Assembly (NCBI GenBank): GCA_003240695.1
Contig: QFNC01000012.1
Location: forward strand, 9,040 to 73,039
Length of the DNA: 64,000 nt
Origin: Pseudoxanthomonas suwonensis
GTDB lineage: Bacteria; Pseudomonadota; Gammaproteobacteria; Xanthomonadales; Xanthomonadaceae
Direction of reading: 5' to 3'
Notes under the pieces: generated by a model
Databases searched by the model: none
The model's input: the letters and a program-made list of their open reading frames with translations, nothing else
What the model was told of the DNA's origin: nothing
In this document: positions 19,612 through 28,894 of the stretch, one piece after another
How positions within the stretch are numbered: position 1 is the first letter of the stretch
How the letters are laid out: each line of letters starts with the position of its first letter
Program-made: the position numbers and the translations under genes

Positions 19612-20726
19612 GCTTCGCCCCCGTTCCCGAATTGCTGGACGATATCCGCGCCGGCCGCATGGTGGTGATCGTGGACGACGAGGACCGCGAGAACGAAGGC
19701 GACCTGATCATGGCCGCCCAATTGGTGCGGCCGCAGGACATCAACTTCATGGTCACCCATGCACGCGGACTGGTGTGCCTGTCGCTGACCCGCGAGCGCT
19801 GCGCGCAGCTGGGCCTGCCGCCGATGGTGCGCGACAACACCTCGCAGCACCACACCAATTTCACCGTCAGCATCGAGGCAGCCGAAGGCGTGACCACAGG
19901 CATCAGTGCCTACGACCGCGCGCACACCATCCGCACCGCCGTGCGCCCGGATGCGGGGCCGCAGCAGCTGGTGCAACCGGGACACATCTTTCCGTTGATG
20001 GCCCAGCCCGGCGGCGTGCTGACGCGCGCCGGCCATACCGAGGCAGCCAGCGACCTGGCACTGCTGGCGGGGCTGGAACCGGCCGGCGTGCTGGTGGAGA
20101 TATTGAACGACGACGGTTCGATGGCGCGTCGCCCGCAGCTGGAGCAATTCGCCCGGCAACACGGGTTGAAGATCGGCTCGATCGAGGACTTGATCGGCCA
20201 TCGGCTGGCCACCGAACACACCGTGGAATGCGTGGACGCGCGCGACATCGACACCGACCACGGTCCGTTCCGGCTGCACACCTACCGCGACCGGCTGAGC
20301 CATGCACTGCACTTCGCCCTGTCGCGCGGCACGCCGTGCCCGGATGTGCCGTCGCTGGTACGGGTGCAGCTGCTCAACCCGCTGGCCGATGCCCTGCACT
20401 GGCGGCGCAGCGATTTCGGCCCGGCCATCGGCGAGGTGCTGGCTGCCATCGCCGCCGACGGGCATGGCGCGCTGGTACTGCTGGATGGCGGCGACGAATC
20501 CGCCGACGCGCTGCTGGCGCGCATCCGCAAACAGCCGGCAACGCAGGAATCGAAGCAGCAGAAACAGGGTCAGCTGGCCGAATGGCGGCGCAATGGCGCC
20601 GGCTCGCAGATCCTGGCCGATCTGGGCCTGCGCCGCCTGCGGGTGATCGGCACGCCACGTCGTCAGGTGGGGCTGGGCGGCTACGGCCTGGAAGTGGTGG
20701 AGTACCTGCCGCCGCCCGCACGGTAA
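19608..20726 (+). CDS. ribB: 3,4-dihydroxy-2-butanone 4-phosphate synthase with degenerate GCHII domain (RibBX type)
   Basis: 372 residues. Residues 1-200 are a full DHBP synthase with 'VDDEDRENEGDLIMAAQLV' and 'GHTEAASDLALLAGL'. The second half aligns in position with GTP cyclohydrolase II, but the three zinc cysteines and the catalytic segment are absent; the corresponding stretch reads 'PLADALHWRRSDFGP'. Such proteins are called RibBX, and the X part is not a cyclohydrolase. A genuine RibA must therefore be encoded elsewhere. It is coupled to ribE and 36 nt upstream of ribH. Confidence 0.93.
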   Translation: MSFAPVPELLDDIRAGRMVVIVDDEDRENEGDLIMAAQLVRPQDINFMVTHARGLVCLSLTRERCAQLGLPPMVRDNTSQHHTNFTVSIEAAEGVTTGISAYDRAHTIRTAVRPDAGPQQLVQPGHIFPLMAQPGGVLTRAGHTEAASDLALLAGLEPAGVLVEILNDDGSMARRPQLEQFARQHGLKIGSIEDLIGHRLATEHTVECVDARDIDTDHGPFRLHTYRDRLSHALHFALSRGTPCPDVPSLVRVQLLNPLADALHWRRSDFGPAIGEVLAAIAADGHGALVLLDGGDESADALLARIRKQPATQESKQQKQGQLAEWRRNGAGSQILADLGLRRLRVIGTPRRQVGLGGYGLEVVEYLPPPAR

Positions 20727-20762
20727 ACTGCGTGTCGTTTTCCGCATCCCCTCGGGAGTGTC

Positions 20763-21230
20763 ATGGCCCATTTCGAAGGCGACCTGCGCGTGGCCAATGG
20801 TGCGCGCTTCGCCATCATCGTCAGCCGCTGGAACGCCCGCATCACCGAATCGCTGGCGGCGGCGGCGCAGCAGGCGCTGGTGGCCAATGGCGTGGCCGAG
20901 GATGCGATCGACCTGATCCGCGTGCCCGGCGCCTGGGAAATTCCGCTGGTGGCGGCGCGTCTGGCGGCTGCCGGATCGCATGTGGCCATCATCGCGCTGG
21001 GCTGCGTGGTGCGCGGCGATACCCGGCATTTCGAACAGGTGGCCGATGGTTGTGCGCAGGCGCTGATGCGGGTTTCGCTGGACTTCGGCATTCCGGTGGC
21101 CAACGGCGTGCTGGCGGTGGATGCCGTGCAGGATGCGGAGAAACGCGCCGGCGGCAGCCACGGCAACAAGGGCGAGGAAGCGGCGCTGGTCGCCATCGAA
21201 ATGACCCACCTGCTGGAGCAGCTGGCATGA
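20763..21230 (+). CDS. ribH: 6,7-dimethyl-8-ribityllumazine synthase
   Basis: 155 residues. '[13 protein letters not shown]', '[10 protein letters not shown]' and '[14 protein letters not shown]' (catalytic His) are the expected lumazine synthase motifs. It condenses the RibD pyrimidine with the RibB product. Its stop overlaps the nusB start (ATGA). The last third contains '[20 protein letters not shown]', typical of the family. Confidence 0.97.
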   Translation: MAHFEGDLRVANGARFAIIVSRWNARITESLAAAAQQALVANGVAEDAIDLIRVPGAWEIPLVAARLAAAGSHVAIIALGCVVRGDTRHFEQVADGCAQALMRVSLDFGIPVANGVLAVDAVQDAEKRAGGSHGNKGEEAALVAIEMTHLLEQLA

Positions 21231-21691
21231 GCCGGCCGCGTCGTCCCGATGGCGTGGATCCCGTACTGCGCTCGCGTGCCCGCCGTCGTGCGCTGCAGGC
21301 GGTGTATGCCATGCAGATGAACGGTGCCGATGCGCGCACCACCATCGCCCAGTTTGCCCACGAACAGGCCCGCGAAGTGGCCGATCTGGCCTATTTCGAG
21401 GACCTGGTGCGCGGCGTGGCCGAACATCGCGCCGATCTGGACGAGCGGCTGCAGCCGTTCCTGGACCGCGGCGTGGAGGAGGTGGATGCGGTGGAACGTG
21501 CCGTGCTGCGCATCGCTGCGTACGAACTGCTGCACCGGCCGGATGTGCCGTACCGGGTGGTGATCGACGAGGCCCTGAACACCACCAAGCGGTTCGGTGC
21601 CGAACACGGCCACACCTACGTCAATGCCGTGCTGGACCCGGCTGCCGTGCAATGGCGCAGCGTGGAAGTGCAGGCGGCGCGGCCGCGCTGA
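21227..21691 (+). CDS. nusB: transcription antitermination factor NusB
   Basis: 154 residues, all-helical. '[18 protein letters not shown]' starts the first helix and '[20 protein letters not shown]' with 'NAVLD' is the C-terminal signature of NusB. With NusE (S10) it binds boxA in rRNA leaders to allow antitermination. The ATG at 21227 overlaps the ribH stop; the ribH-nusB-thiL order is conserved across gammaproteobacteria. Confidence 0.97.
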   Translation: MSRPRRPDGVDPVLRSRARRRALQAVYAMQMNGADARTTIAQFAHEQAREVADLAYFEDLVRGVAEHRADLDERLQPFLDRGVEEVDAVERAVLRIAAYELLHRPDVPYRVVIDEALNTTKRFGAEHGHTYVNAVLDPAAVQWRSVEVQAARPR

Positions 21692-21704
21692 GCGGCCTGC
21701 CGGC

Positions 21705-22661
21705 ATGGGCGAATTCGATCTGATCGGGCACATCGTCCAGCGCATCGCCGGTCGGGTCGGCGGTCGTGATGGGGTGCTGCTGGGCATCGGCGACGATGCC
21801 GCCGTGTTGCGGCTCGATCCGGGCCAGGAGCTGGTGGTGACCGCCGACACTTTGAACGGTGGCGTGCATTTTCCGCCGGAGACCGCGCCGGCCGACATCG
21901 GCTGGAAGGCGCTGGCGGTGAATCTGTCCGATCTGGCTGCGATGGGCGCGCAGCCGCGGTGGTGCACGCTGTCGCTGGCGTTGCCGCAACCCGATGCAAC
22001 TTGGCTGGACGCTTTTCTGGACGGCTTCATCGCACTGGCCGATGCGCACGGCATCCAACTGGTGGGTGGCGACACCACGCGCGGACCGCTGTCGATCGGC
22101 ATCACCGCCATGGGCAGCGTGCCGCAGGGCACCGCACTGCGACGCGACCGCGCGCAGCCGGGCGATGACATTTGGGTCACTGGCACCCTGGGTGATGCGG
22201 CGATGGCCCTGCAGCAGTGGCAGTCCGGCAGCGAGCGGAATGTCGCGCTGCGACAGCGGCTGGACCGTCCGCAGCCGCGGCTGGCGTTCGGATTGGCGCT
22301 GCGTGGCGTGGCCACGGCGTGCATCGACGTGTCCGACGGTCTGCTGCAGGATCTGGGCCATCTCACCCGAGCCAGTCGCGTGGGTGCCGAACTGTGGCTG
22401 GATGCCCTGCCGACATCACCGGAATTGCAGCAGTCGACGACCGCCGCGCAGCGTCACGGCATGCAATGCAGCGGCGGCGACGACTACGAACTGTGTTTCA
22501 GCGCGCCGCTTGCCGTGCGTGATGACATTGCGGCCATGTCGATGGACGGCGTGCAGGCGACCCGCATCGGCACGGTCACGGCAGCGAGCGACATCCGCAT
22601 GTTGCAGCCCGACGGCTCACCGTGGCAGCCGGAAGGTACGGGCTATCGCCATTTCGATTGA
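21705..22661 (+). CDS. thiL: thiamine-monophosphate kinase
   Basis: 318 residues starting MGEFDLIGHIV. 'GIGDDAAVL' and 'TADTLNGGVHF' supply Mg2+/ATP ligands, and 'DVSDGLLQDLGHL' and 'SGGDDYELCF' are the PurM/ThiL-family motifs. It phosphorylates thiamine phosphate to thiamine diphosphate, the active cofactor. Starts 13 nt after nusB. It ends convergently with the exonuclease gene, 17 nt apart. Confidence 0.96.
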   Translation: MGEFDLIGHIVQRIAGRVGGRDGVLLGIGDDAAVLRLDPGQELVVTADTLNGGVHFPPETAPADIGWKALAVNLSDLAAMGAQPRWCTLSLALPQPDATWLDAFLDGFIALADAHGIQLVGGDTTRGPLSIGITAMGSVPQGTALRRDRAQPGDDIWVTGTLGDAAMALQQWQSGSERNVALRQRLDRPQPRLAFGLALRGVATACIDVSDGLLQDLGHLTRASRVGAELWLDALPTSPELQQSTTAAQRHGMQCSGGDDYELCFSAPLAVRDDIAAMSMDGVQATRIGTVTAASDIRMLQPDGSPWQPEGTGYRHFD

Positions 22662-22678
22662 ACCGAGGCGAAGCGTCA

Positions 22679-23569
22679 TTATCCTGCATGCTGCAACCGA
22701 CTGCGGGTGAAGGGACCGAAGCGCAACGTCTCGCACAGCGTGTCCAGCGCGTCGGGATCGGCGCGACGACGCAGGAATGGCGCGACTTCCGGCTGCAACG
22801 GGGCCTGCGCATGGATGCGGGTCAGTTCGCGCCACAGCAGGGCATGCTCGCGTTGTTCGTGCAGGCGCCGGGCGATGCCGGCCGCACCGCGCAGGCGCAG
22901 GAACGGGATTTCGTCGATGCGGGCCAGCAGCGTGTCCAGATCGCCGAAATGCGCCAGCAGCACCGCGGCGGTCTTCCTTCCGATGCCGCCCACGCCCGGG
23001 ATGTTGTCGACCGCATCGCCGCTCAGGGCCAGATAATCGGCGATCTGGTGCGCGTGCACGCCGAAGCGCGCCTTCACCTCGTGCCGGCGCCAGCGCTGGC
23101 CGCGCGAGAAATCGAACTGCTCGTCATCGCCATCCAGCAGCTGCGACAGGTCCTTGTCCGCCGACACGATCACTCCGCGCATGGCGTGTGCACGCGCGGC
23201 CGCCAGCGCGCTGCCGAGCAGGTCGTCGGCCTCGTAATCGGCATGCGACACCGTCGGCAGACCCAGTGCCTCGCACAGCAGCCGGCAGTAGGCGAACTGG
23301 CGCTTCAATTCCGGCGGGGCTTCGTCCCGATTGGCCTTGTAGGCCGGATACAGCTGGTTTCGGAAACAGGTGCCCAGGGCTTCGTCGAAGGCCACCAGCA
23401 TGTGCGAGGGGCGCTCGCGCTCCAGCAGTTCCAGCAGGAAGCGGGCGAATCCGTGCACGGCATTCAGTGGCCAGCCGTCGCTGTCGTGCCACTCGTCGGG
23501 CATCGCGTGCCAGCCGCGGAACACGTAGACCGACGCATCCACCAGATGCAGCGTGCCGCCGGGGATCAT
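22679..23569 (-). CDS. 5'-3' exonuclease / flap-endonuclease domain protein (Xni/ExoIX-like)
   Basis: 296 residues from the ATG at 23569. The N-terminal 5'-3' exonuclease fold has 'HLVDASVYVFRGWHAMP', 'YKANRDEAPPE', 'EADDLLGS' and 'VSADKDLSQLL'. The helix-hairpin-helix region carries 'ALSGDAVDNIPGVGGIGRKTA'. It equals the N-terminal domain of DNA polymerase I without the polymerase part, as in E. coli Xni. Such enzymes cut 5' flaps in repair or replication. The acidic metal ligands appear intact. Its start overlaps the nitroreductase stop (ATGA). Confidence 0.92.
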   Translation of the reverse strand: MIPGGTLHLVDASVYVFRGWHAMPDEWHDSDGWPLNAVHGFARFLLELLERERPSHMLVAFDEALGTCFRNQLYPAYKANRDEAPPELKRQFAYCRLLCEALGLPTVSHADYEADDLLGSALAAARAHAMRGVIVSADKDLSQLLDGDDEQFDFSRGQRWRRHEVKARFGVHAHQIADYLALSGDAVDNIPGVGGIGRKTAAVLLAHFGDLDTLLARIDEIPFLRLRGAAGIARRLHEQREHALLWRELTRIHAQAPLQPEVAPFLRRRADPDALDTLCETLRFGPFTRSRLQHAG

Positions 23570-24138
23570 GCCGGTGACTGCCAATCCTGCAGCAATGTGG
23601 CCGGATCGGGCCGGTCGCGTTCGGGTGCTTCGACCTGCGCCGTGCCGATGTGGATGAATCCGGCAATCACCTCGTCATCCGCCAGACCCAGTGCGGTCAG
23701 GATGTCCCGATCGTTTGCAGCCCAGCCGGTCAACCACTGCGCACCGAATCCGCACGCCTGCGCAGCCTGCAGCAACGCGAAACACACACACGATGCAGTG
23801 GAAAACCGTTCGCTGGCCGGAATGCTGTCGTCCGGGCCCTGTTCGGCGATCACCGCCACGATCAGCGGCGCATGGGTGAAGCGGCCGCGTTCCTTGTCCA
23901 GCACCGCGGGGCCGGCATCGGGGTCGCGCTGCAGCGTACGCTGCACCAGCAACTGCGCCAGCGCCTGTCGCGCGTCGCCCTGGATGGTGAGGAAGCGGAA
24001 CGGCACCCGCTTGCCATGATCGGGCACGCGCACGGCGGCGGTCAGCATCGTCAACAAGGTGGCGTGATCGGGGGCGGGGGCGGTGAGCTGCTTGCTGGGA
24101 ACCGAGCGCCGCCGGTTCAGGTTGTCCAACAGGGTCAT
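23566..24138 (-). CDS. nitroreductase family protein (YdjA-like)
   Basis: 190 residues from the ATG at 24138 (MTLLDNLNRRRS); a longer frame from 24198 would add 20 residues that do not resemble the family. 'RRSVPSKQLTAPAP' matches the N-terminal FMN-binding region of YdjA-type nitroreductases, and 'GFGAQWLTGWAANDRDI' is the conserved C-terminal block. It would be an FMN-dependent NAD(P)H oxidoreductase; substrate unknown. It is the first gene of a two-gene unit with the exonuclease. Confidence 0.9.
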   Translation of the reverse strand: MTLLDNLNRRRSVPSKQLTAPAPDHATLLTMLTAAVRVPDHGKRVPFRFLTIQGDARQALAQLLVQRTLQRDPDAGPAVLDKERGRFTHAPLIVAVIAEQGPDDSIPASERFSTASCVCFALLQAAQACGFGAQWLTGWAANDRDILTALGLADDEVIAGFIHIGTAQVEAPERDRPDPATLLQDWQSPA

Positions 24139-24254
24139 GAAGGCCTCATCGGGAAGAAGAAACGGCAGTATGCCGTGCATGACCGGTCGATTCCGCATGC
24201 GCGGCCGGTCGTCGGGGTGGGGTATGCTCGCCGGACGAAAGCGGGGATGACGGC

Positions 24255-26351
24255 GTGAAGCAGTACGGCGGGGGCTCGATGGCAGGCAAGGGGGCGTCGT
24301 GGACGCCGTTCCGTCGCATCTCGTCGGCCTCGCGTGCTGCAGATGCCGCGCTGCCGTTGCTGGACAGTCTGGGGGAGACGGTTCCCACCATCATCCCGCT
24401 GCTGGGCGATGTGCAGGCCATGGCCGTGGCGTTGCTGCGGCATCGATTGGCTTCCGGCAGCGAAGATGCCGCACAGCTCGCGCATTGGCAACGCGACCTG
24501 GCCAGTCTGGAGCGGCTGCAGTCGTATCGCACCGTGCTGGAAAAGCGCTTCGCCAATGGCGTCACCGCCGCATCGGGCACGGGGCTGGCCGATGGCGATG
24601 CACCTGCCGTCGACAAGCGCCACGATGCCGCGATTGATCTGCTGACCCATCGCCTGCAGCCGCACCTGAAAGCCCTGCAGCCGGTCCTGCAGTCGCTGCA
24701 GCAGGGACTGTCGGCCGAGGGCAGGGTGGCGTCGCTGGCGCCGCTGCATCCTCGCATCTGGATCCACGCCTTGCTGGACACCTTTCCGGCCAGCGAATGC
24801 GACGAGGACGTGCGTGCGCTGCTGGTGCAACTGTTTGCAGCGGTCAGTGGCGAGACACTGGGGCAGGCCTATGCCGCGATCCACAAGGCCCTGGCCACGC
24901 AAGCGGGCCTGTCCTCCGGTGGCAGCCGCACGGGCGGCAAACCCGCGGATGGCACGCAGCAACCAGCGTTGCCACCGCGCTCCAGCCTGCGCAGCGAGGC
25001 CATCGTGCAGCATCTGCGCACGTTGCGCGAGCGTGGCGAACCACCGCTGGATGCACGTCGCACCCGGCTGCGGGAACTCACGACGGAGGAATTCCAGGCC
25101 ATCCTGTACCTGCTGCAGAACAGCCCCCGTTCGCTCACCGCCGGGCCGGATCCATCGGCGGGATTTCCGGCGCGTCTGCGCGAAGCGGTGTGGTATACCG
25201 CATCGCGCATCGGCATCGATGCCGGGCAGACCTGCTTCGCGCCCGGACAGGCCGATGCCATCGACATCACCTGCCGGGTGTTCGAACGGCTGCTGCAAGG
25301 CCATGCTCTGGCGCCGGCAGCACGCAACCGGCTGGAACAGATGGCGCTGCCATACCTGCGCCTGGTGCAGGCCGAGCCGACCCTGTTCGACCCGCCCGAA
25401 CACGCGATGCATCGTTTGCTGTCGTTGCTTGCCGCGGTGTGGGATGCCAATGCCGAATCCACGGATGCGGATCGCCGGCTGTGCGCTTTGGCGGATGCGG
25501 CAGCACGCAGTGTGATCGACAACCAGAACAGCGACACGGCCTCGATCGAGGCCACCCTGGCCACGCTGGAAAACGGTCTGGAACCGTACTGCGAGCATGC
25601 CCGCGATGCCGAAAACGGCGCCCGCATGGCTGCACAGACACGAGAGCGCATGCAGCAGTCGCGCCGCCGCGCCGATCGCGCGCTGGCCGAATTGCTGGGC
25701 AAGCGTCGGGTCCTGCCGAGCGTAGCGGCTTTCCTGTCGGATCAATGGCGGCAGATGCTGATCCGGACGCAGCTGGGAGGGGGCAGCGACGCCGCCGTCG
25801 ATCGCTTGCTGGCCTTGGGACAGGAGCTGGTGGCCATCGATGAAGCCTCGGCCAACGGCCAGGGGCGCAGCGTGGCCGCGCAATTGCTGAAGATCGAGCC
25901 AGCCCTGCGCGAGTGCTGCGTGGCTGGCGGCACACCCGTGCAGGACAGCGATCGCATCCTGTCGGCGATGGTGGCCGAACTGGCCACGCCCGACACCCAG
26001 CGCGAACGTCAGCGGTTCGAGGCGTCGAGCGGGGTTCTGGAGCCGGGAGAGCCGATCCTGCCGATGGGTACCGTGTTCGTGCTGCACGAAGCGGATGGCG
26101 CCATGGGCAGGCGCCTGAAGGTGGCCTGGCACGACGCCGACACCGGCATGCACCTGCTGGTCGACCGGCACGGGCAGCGTGACAGCCAATTGCCGGCCAG
26201 CGAGATGGCCCGGTTGTATGCCGAAGGCCAATTGCAGCCGCGGCCGGTGCAGGGCGTGCTGGAAAGCCTGCTGGCGGAGCTGGCCGATGCAGCCCGCTCC
26301 GACGCAGGCCGGCATGATCCGCTAGGATCGTTGCATCCACACGAGGAATGA
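24255..26351 (+). CDS. DUF1631 family protein
   Basis: 698 residues, largely helical and soluble, rich in Ala, Leu and Arg. 'LLEPYCEHARDAENG'-like regions, the HPRIWIHALL block and a late 'VLEPGEPILPMGTVFVLHEA' beta segment resemble DUF1631 proteins, which databases sometimes label 'thymidine phosphorylase' without evidence. No catalytic motif is seen. The ATG at 24279 (MAGKGASW) is an alternative start. It is divergent from the nitroreductase gene, with TATGCT near 24223 as a possible -10. It ends four bases before pntAa. Confidence 0.8.
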   Translation: MKQYGGGSMAGKGASWTPFRRISSASRAADAALPLLDSLGETVPTIIPLLGDVQAMAVALLRHRLASGSEDAAQLAHWQRDLASLERLQSYRTVLEKRFANGVTAASGTGLADGDAPAVDKRHDAAIDLLTHRLQPHLKALQPVLQSLQQGLSAEGRVASLAPLHPRIWIHALLDTFPASECDEDVRALLVQLFAAVSGETLGQAYAAIHKALATQAGLSSGGSRTGGKPADGTQQPALPPRSSLRSEAIVQHLRTLRERGEPPLDARRTRLRELTTEEFQAILYLLQNSPRSLTAGPDPSAGFPARLREAVWYTASRIGIDAGQTCFAPGQADAIDITCRVFERLLQGHALAPAARNRLEQMALPYLRLVQAEPTLFDPPEHAMHRLLSLLAAVWDANAESTDADRRLCALADAAARSVIDNQNSDTASIEATLATLENGLEPYCEHARDAENGARMAAQTRERMQQSRRRADRALAELLGKRRVLPSVAAFLSDQWRQMLIRTQLGGGSDAAVDRLLALGQELVAIDEASANGQGRSVAAQLLKIEPALRECCVAGGTPVQDSDRILSAMVAELATPDTQRERQRFEASSGVLEPGEPILPMGTVFVLHEADGAMGRRLKVAWHDADTGMHLLVDRHGQRDSQLPASEMARLYAEGQLQPRPVQGVLESLLAELADAARSDAGRHDPLGSLHPHEE

Positions 26352-26355
26352 CCGC

Positions 26356-27459
26356 ATGAGCATCCGGATCGTGGCCCTGCGCGAAGCGGCCGCCAACGAG
26401 CGCCGCATCGCCATCACCCCGGAAACCTGCCGCAAGTTCGTGGCGGCCGGCGCGCAGGTGTCCGTGCAGTCCGGTGCCGGAACGGGTGCCGGATTGGTCG
26501 ACCAGGCCTTCGTCGATGCCGGCGCGCAGGTGCTGGACGATGCCGCTGCGCTGCTGGCGCAGGCCGACGTGCTGCTGTGCGTGCAGCCGCCCGCAGCCGA
26601 TGTGCTGCGTCGCCTCAGGCCCGGCGCGGTGCTGGTGGGCATGCTGCAGCCCGATGCCGACCCGGAACGTGCGCAGGCGCTGGCCGATGGCGGCATCGTC
26701 GCCTTCCCGCTGGAGCGGCTGCCGCGCACCACCCGCGCGCAAGCCATGGACATCCTCAGCTCCCAGGCCGGCATGGCCGGATACAAGGCGGTGCTGATCG
26801 GCGCCCAGCTGGCGCCGCGTTTCTTCCCGATGCTGACCACCGCGGCCGGCACCATCCGCCCGTCGAAGGTGCTGGTGATCGGTGCCGGCGTGGCCGGCCT
26901 GCAGGCCATCGCCACTGCGCGCCGGCTGGGTGCGCAGGTGGAAGGCTTCGATGTGCGCCCGGAAGTGCGCGAACAGATCGAATCCCTCGGCGGCAAGTTC
27001 CTCGACCTGGGGGTCAGCGCCGCCGGCGAGGGCGGCTATGCCCGGCAGCTGACCGACGACGAACGCGCCGAGCAGCAACGCCGGCTGGCCGACCATGTGA
27101 AAACCGTGGACGTGATCGTCTGCACGGCTGCGGTGCCGGGGCGTCCGGCGCCGAAGATCGTGTCGGCGGCGATGGTGGAGGGGATGAAGCCCGGCAGCGT
27201 GATCGTCGATCTGGCCGCGGAGACCGGAGGCAACTGCGAACTCACCCAGCCCGGGCAGACCATCGAACACGCCGGCGTGGTGATTGCTGGACCCCTGAAC
27301 CTGCCGTCGCAGGGCGCCTTGCATGCCAGCGAGATGTACGCGCGCAACCTGTACAACTTCGTCAGCCTGCTGCTGAAGGATGGCGCCCTGGCATTCGACT
27401 GGGACGACGAGTTGCTGGCGAAGACGGTGTATCCAGCGCGAGTGGCTGTGCCGGCCTGA
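26356..27459 (+). CDS. pntAa: NAD(P) transhydrogenase subunit alpha, NAD(H)-binding part (PntAa)
   Basis: 367 residues. The alanine dehydrogenase/PNT N-terminal domain ('REAAANERRIAITPETCRKF') and the NAD-binding domain ('VIGAGVAGLQAIATARRLGA') form domain I of the proton-translocating transhydrogenase. It hands hydride from NADH to NADP+ bound on PntB, driven by the proton gradient. This is the split form in which the alpha chain is two polypeptides. The membrane part, pntAb, is not adjacent. It lies 1.5 kb away behind an inverted three-gene block, which is unusual. Confidence 0.95.
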   Translation: MSIRIVALREAAANERRIAITPETCRKFVAAGAQVSVQSGAGTGAGLVDQAFVDAGAQVLDDAAALLAQADVLLCVQPPAADVLRRLRPGAVLVGMLQPDADPERAQALADGGIVAFPLERLPRTTRAQAMDILSSQAGMAGYKAVLIGAQLAPRFFPMLTTAAGTIRPSKVLVIGAGVAGLQAIATARRLGAQVEGFDVRPEVREQIESLGGKFLDLGVSAAGEGGYARQLTDDERAEQQRRLADHVKTVDVIVCTAAVPGRPAPKIVSAAMVEGMKPGSVIVDLAAETGGNCELTQPGQTIEHAGVVIAGPLNLPSQGALHASEMYARNLYNFVSLLLKDGALAFDWDDELLAKTVYPARVAVPA

Positions 27460-27482
27460 AGCGCCATCACCCAGCGACCGGA

Positions 27483-27932
27483 TCAGGGGTGTGGCGGCGG
27501 CGCGGGCCGGTGTTCCTGCAGCCATTGCCGGCGCTGTTCCGGGGTCATGCCACGCCAGGTGGTGATGAAAGCGTCGCGCTGCTTGGGCGTCATCCCGCGC
27601 GTCAGACGGTAGACGTGCATGGCATGTTCGCGACGCCGCGGCGGCATGCCCTCCCAGCGGCGCATGCCCTTGCGTGCGGCTGCACGCTGTTCGGGTGTCA
27701 TCGCATGCCAGCGCCGCGCATGCTGCAGCAACCGCGCACGTTCCTCCGGCGTGCTGTCGTTCCAGCGCGCACGCTGCGGCGCGATCAGCAGCTCGCGCTG
27801 GTCAGAGGTCAGCGCCTCCCAGTCGGGCAGGGATTGCGGTTGAGGTGGCTGCTGCGGCTGGGCGGCATGCAGCAGCGGCATCCACAGCAGCGCGGTCGAC
27901 AGGATGGATGACAGCAAGGACAGGCGTCGCAT
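27483..27932 (-). CDS. DUF3106 family secreted protein
   Basis: 149 residues: a signal peptide (residues 1-23, LLHA-A) and a mature part built of repeated Arg/Met/Trp-rich units such as 'WEALTSDQRELL', 'HAMTPEQRAAARKGM' and 'GMTPEQRRQWL'. This spacing is typical of DUF3106, with a heptad-like helical character. Last gene of the ECF module, 6 nt after the putative anti-sigma gene. Such proteins commonly accompany ECF sigma/anti-sigma pairs and may act in envelope sensing, by analogy with CpxP/ZraP-like periplasmic proteins (inference). Confidence 0.85.
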   Translation of the reverse strand: MRRLSLLSSILSTALLWMPLLHAAQPQQPPQPQSLPDWEALTSDQRELLIAPQRARWNDSTPEERARLLQHARRWHAMTPEQRAAARKGMRRWEGMPPRRREHAMHVYRLTRGMTPKQRDAFITTWRGMTPEQRRQWLQEHRPAPPPHP

Positions 27933-27938
27933 CGAACG

Positions 27939-28316
27939 TCACTCCATCGCCAGCAGGCCGGCATCATCGGAAGCCAGCCAGGCATAGAAATCGGGATCCA
28001 CGCCCAGCGCGTCGGCGCTGTCCACATCGACGACTGCAGGCACGGATGACGCCGCGGGCGCAACGGCCGTGGCCGGCAGCGTGGCATCATCCGAGCGCGG
28101 CAGGATCAGCAGGCCCATCGTCAGCGCCAGCAAACCCGCAGCACTGGCCAGCAGCACGCGATGGCGAGCCGTCGGCTCCGCCGTCGGGCGCGACGCGGCA
28201 GGAAGGGGTTGCAGCCGCGCCTGCAACTGCCAGGGCACGGCCTGTACGGCCTGACGATGCAGGGCGCGCAGGCGGTCGTCGAATCGGTCCGGGTTGCGGG
28301 GCGAGGACATCATCAT
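27939..28316 (-). CDS. putative membrane anti-sigma factor (DUF3619-like)
   Basis: 125 residues. A cytoplasmic N-terminus with 'RFDDRLRALHRQAVQAV' is followed by one transmembrane helix (about 53-73) and a short Ala/Val/Asp-rich outer part. This layout, together with an ATGA overlap with the sigma factor gene (28313-28316), suggests an anti-sigma factor that holds the ECF sigma at the membrane. No zinc-binding HxxxCxxC motif is present, so it is not of the classic ZAS type. Assignment rests on context more than sequence. Confidence 0.72.
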   Translation of the reverse strand: MMMSSPRNPDRFDDRLRALHRQAVQAVPWQLQARLQPLPAASRPTAEPTARHRVLLASAAGLLALTMGLLILPRSDDATLPATAVAPAASSVPAVVDVDSADALGVDPDFYAWLASDDAGLLAME

Positions 28317-28894
28317 TGCCAATCCTTCAGAGAATGCTGCAACGCATGGCGTGCGCGTGACAGATGGGTTTTCACCGAGCCCTCGCTGCAGCCCATGATG
28401 GCAGCGGTGGTGGCCACGTCCAGCTCCTCCAGCACGCGCAGGGTGAAGGCTTCGCGCTGGCGGGCCGGCAGGCGGCGCAAGGCATCGGCAATCTGCTGCC
28501 AGGCCTGCTGTCCGGCATGCGCGCGTGCCGGATCGGGCGTGGCGGTGTCCCACGCCACGCTGTCGTCGTCGGGGTCGTGCGGCAGCAGCCAACGCAGGCG
28601 GATGCGGTTGCGGCGCTGGATGTCGACGATGCGGCTGCGCAGCACGGTCCAGAACAGCGCCGGCCATTCGCTGGCCGGGCGGTCGCGGTAGCCCAGCATG
28701 CGGGCCATCGCCTCCTGCACGGCGTCCAGGGCGTCGTCGCGGTGGCGCAGGCCGCCTTCGGCAAACCGGTAGGCGCGCGGACCGATGCCGGCCAGGAAGT
28801 CCTGCAGCGTGGCCGGCTCGACCGCGGCGGGACGGTCATCCGCGGCGTCGGGCAGAGCCATCGGCGTGTCGGGCAGGGACAACGGGGATTCCAA
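28313..28894 (-). CDS. ECF-type RNA polymerase sigma factor
   Basis: 193 residues. Region 2 is visible ('HRDDALDAVQEAMARMLGYR', 'RSRIVDIQRRNRIRLRW'). Region 4 contains 'ALRRLPARQREAFTLRVLEE' and the helix-turn-helix 'TTAAIMGCSEGSVKTHLSRA'. It lacks sigma regions 1 and 3, as in extracytoplasmic-function sigma factors. It heads the minus-strand module sigma/anti-sigma/DUF3106 that separates pntAa from pntAb-pntB. An ECF factor of this kind usually autoregulates; no consensus -35 'AAC' was confirmed upstream. Confidence 0.93.
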   Translation of the reverse strand: MESPLSLPDTPMALPDAADDRPAAVEPATLQDFLAGIGPRAYRFAEGGLRHRDDALDAVQEAMARMLGYRDRPASEWPALFWTVLRSRIVDIQRRNRIRLRWLLPHDPDDDSVAWDTATPDPARAHAGQQAWQQIADALRRLPARQREAFTLRVLEELDVATTAAIMGCSEGSVKTHLSRARHALQHSLKDWQ

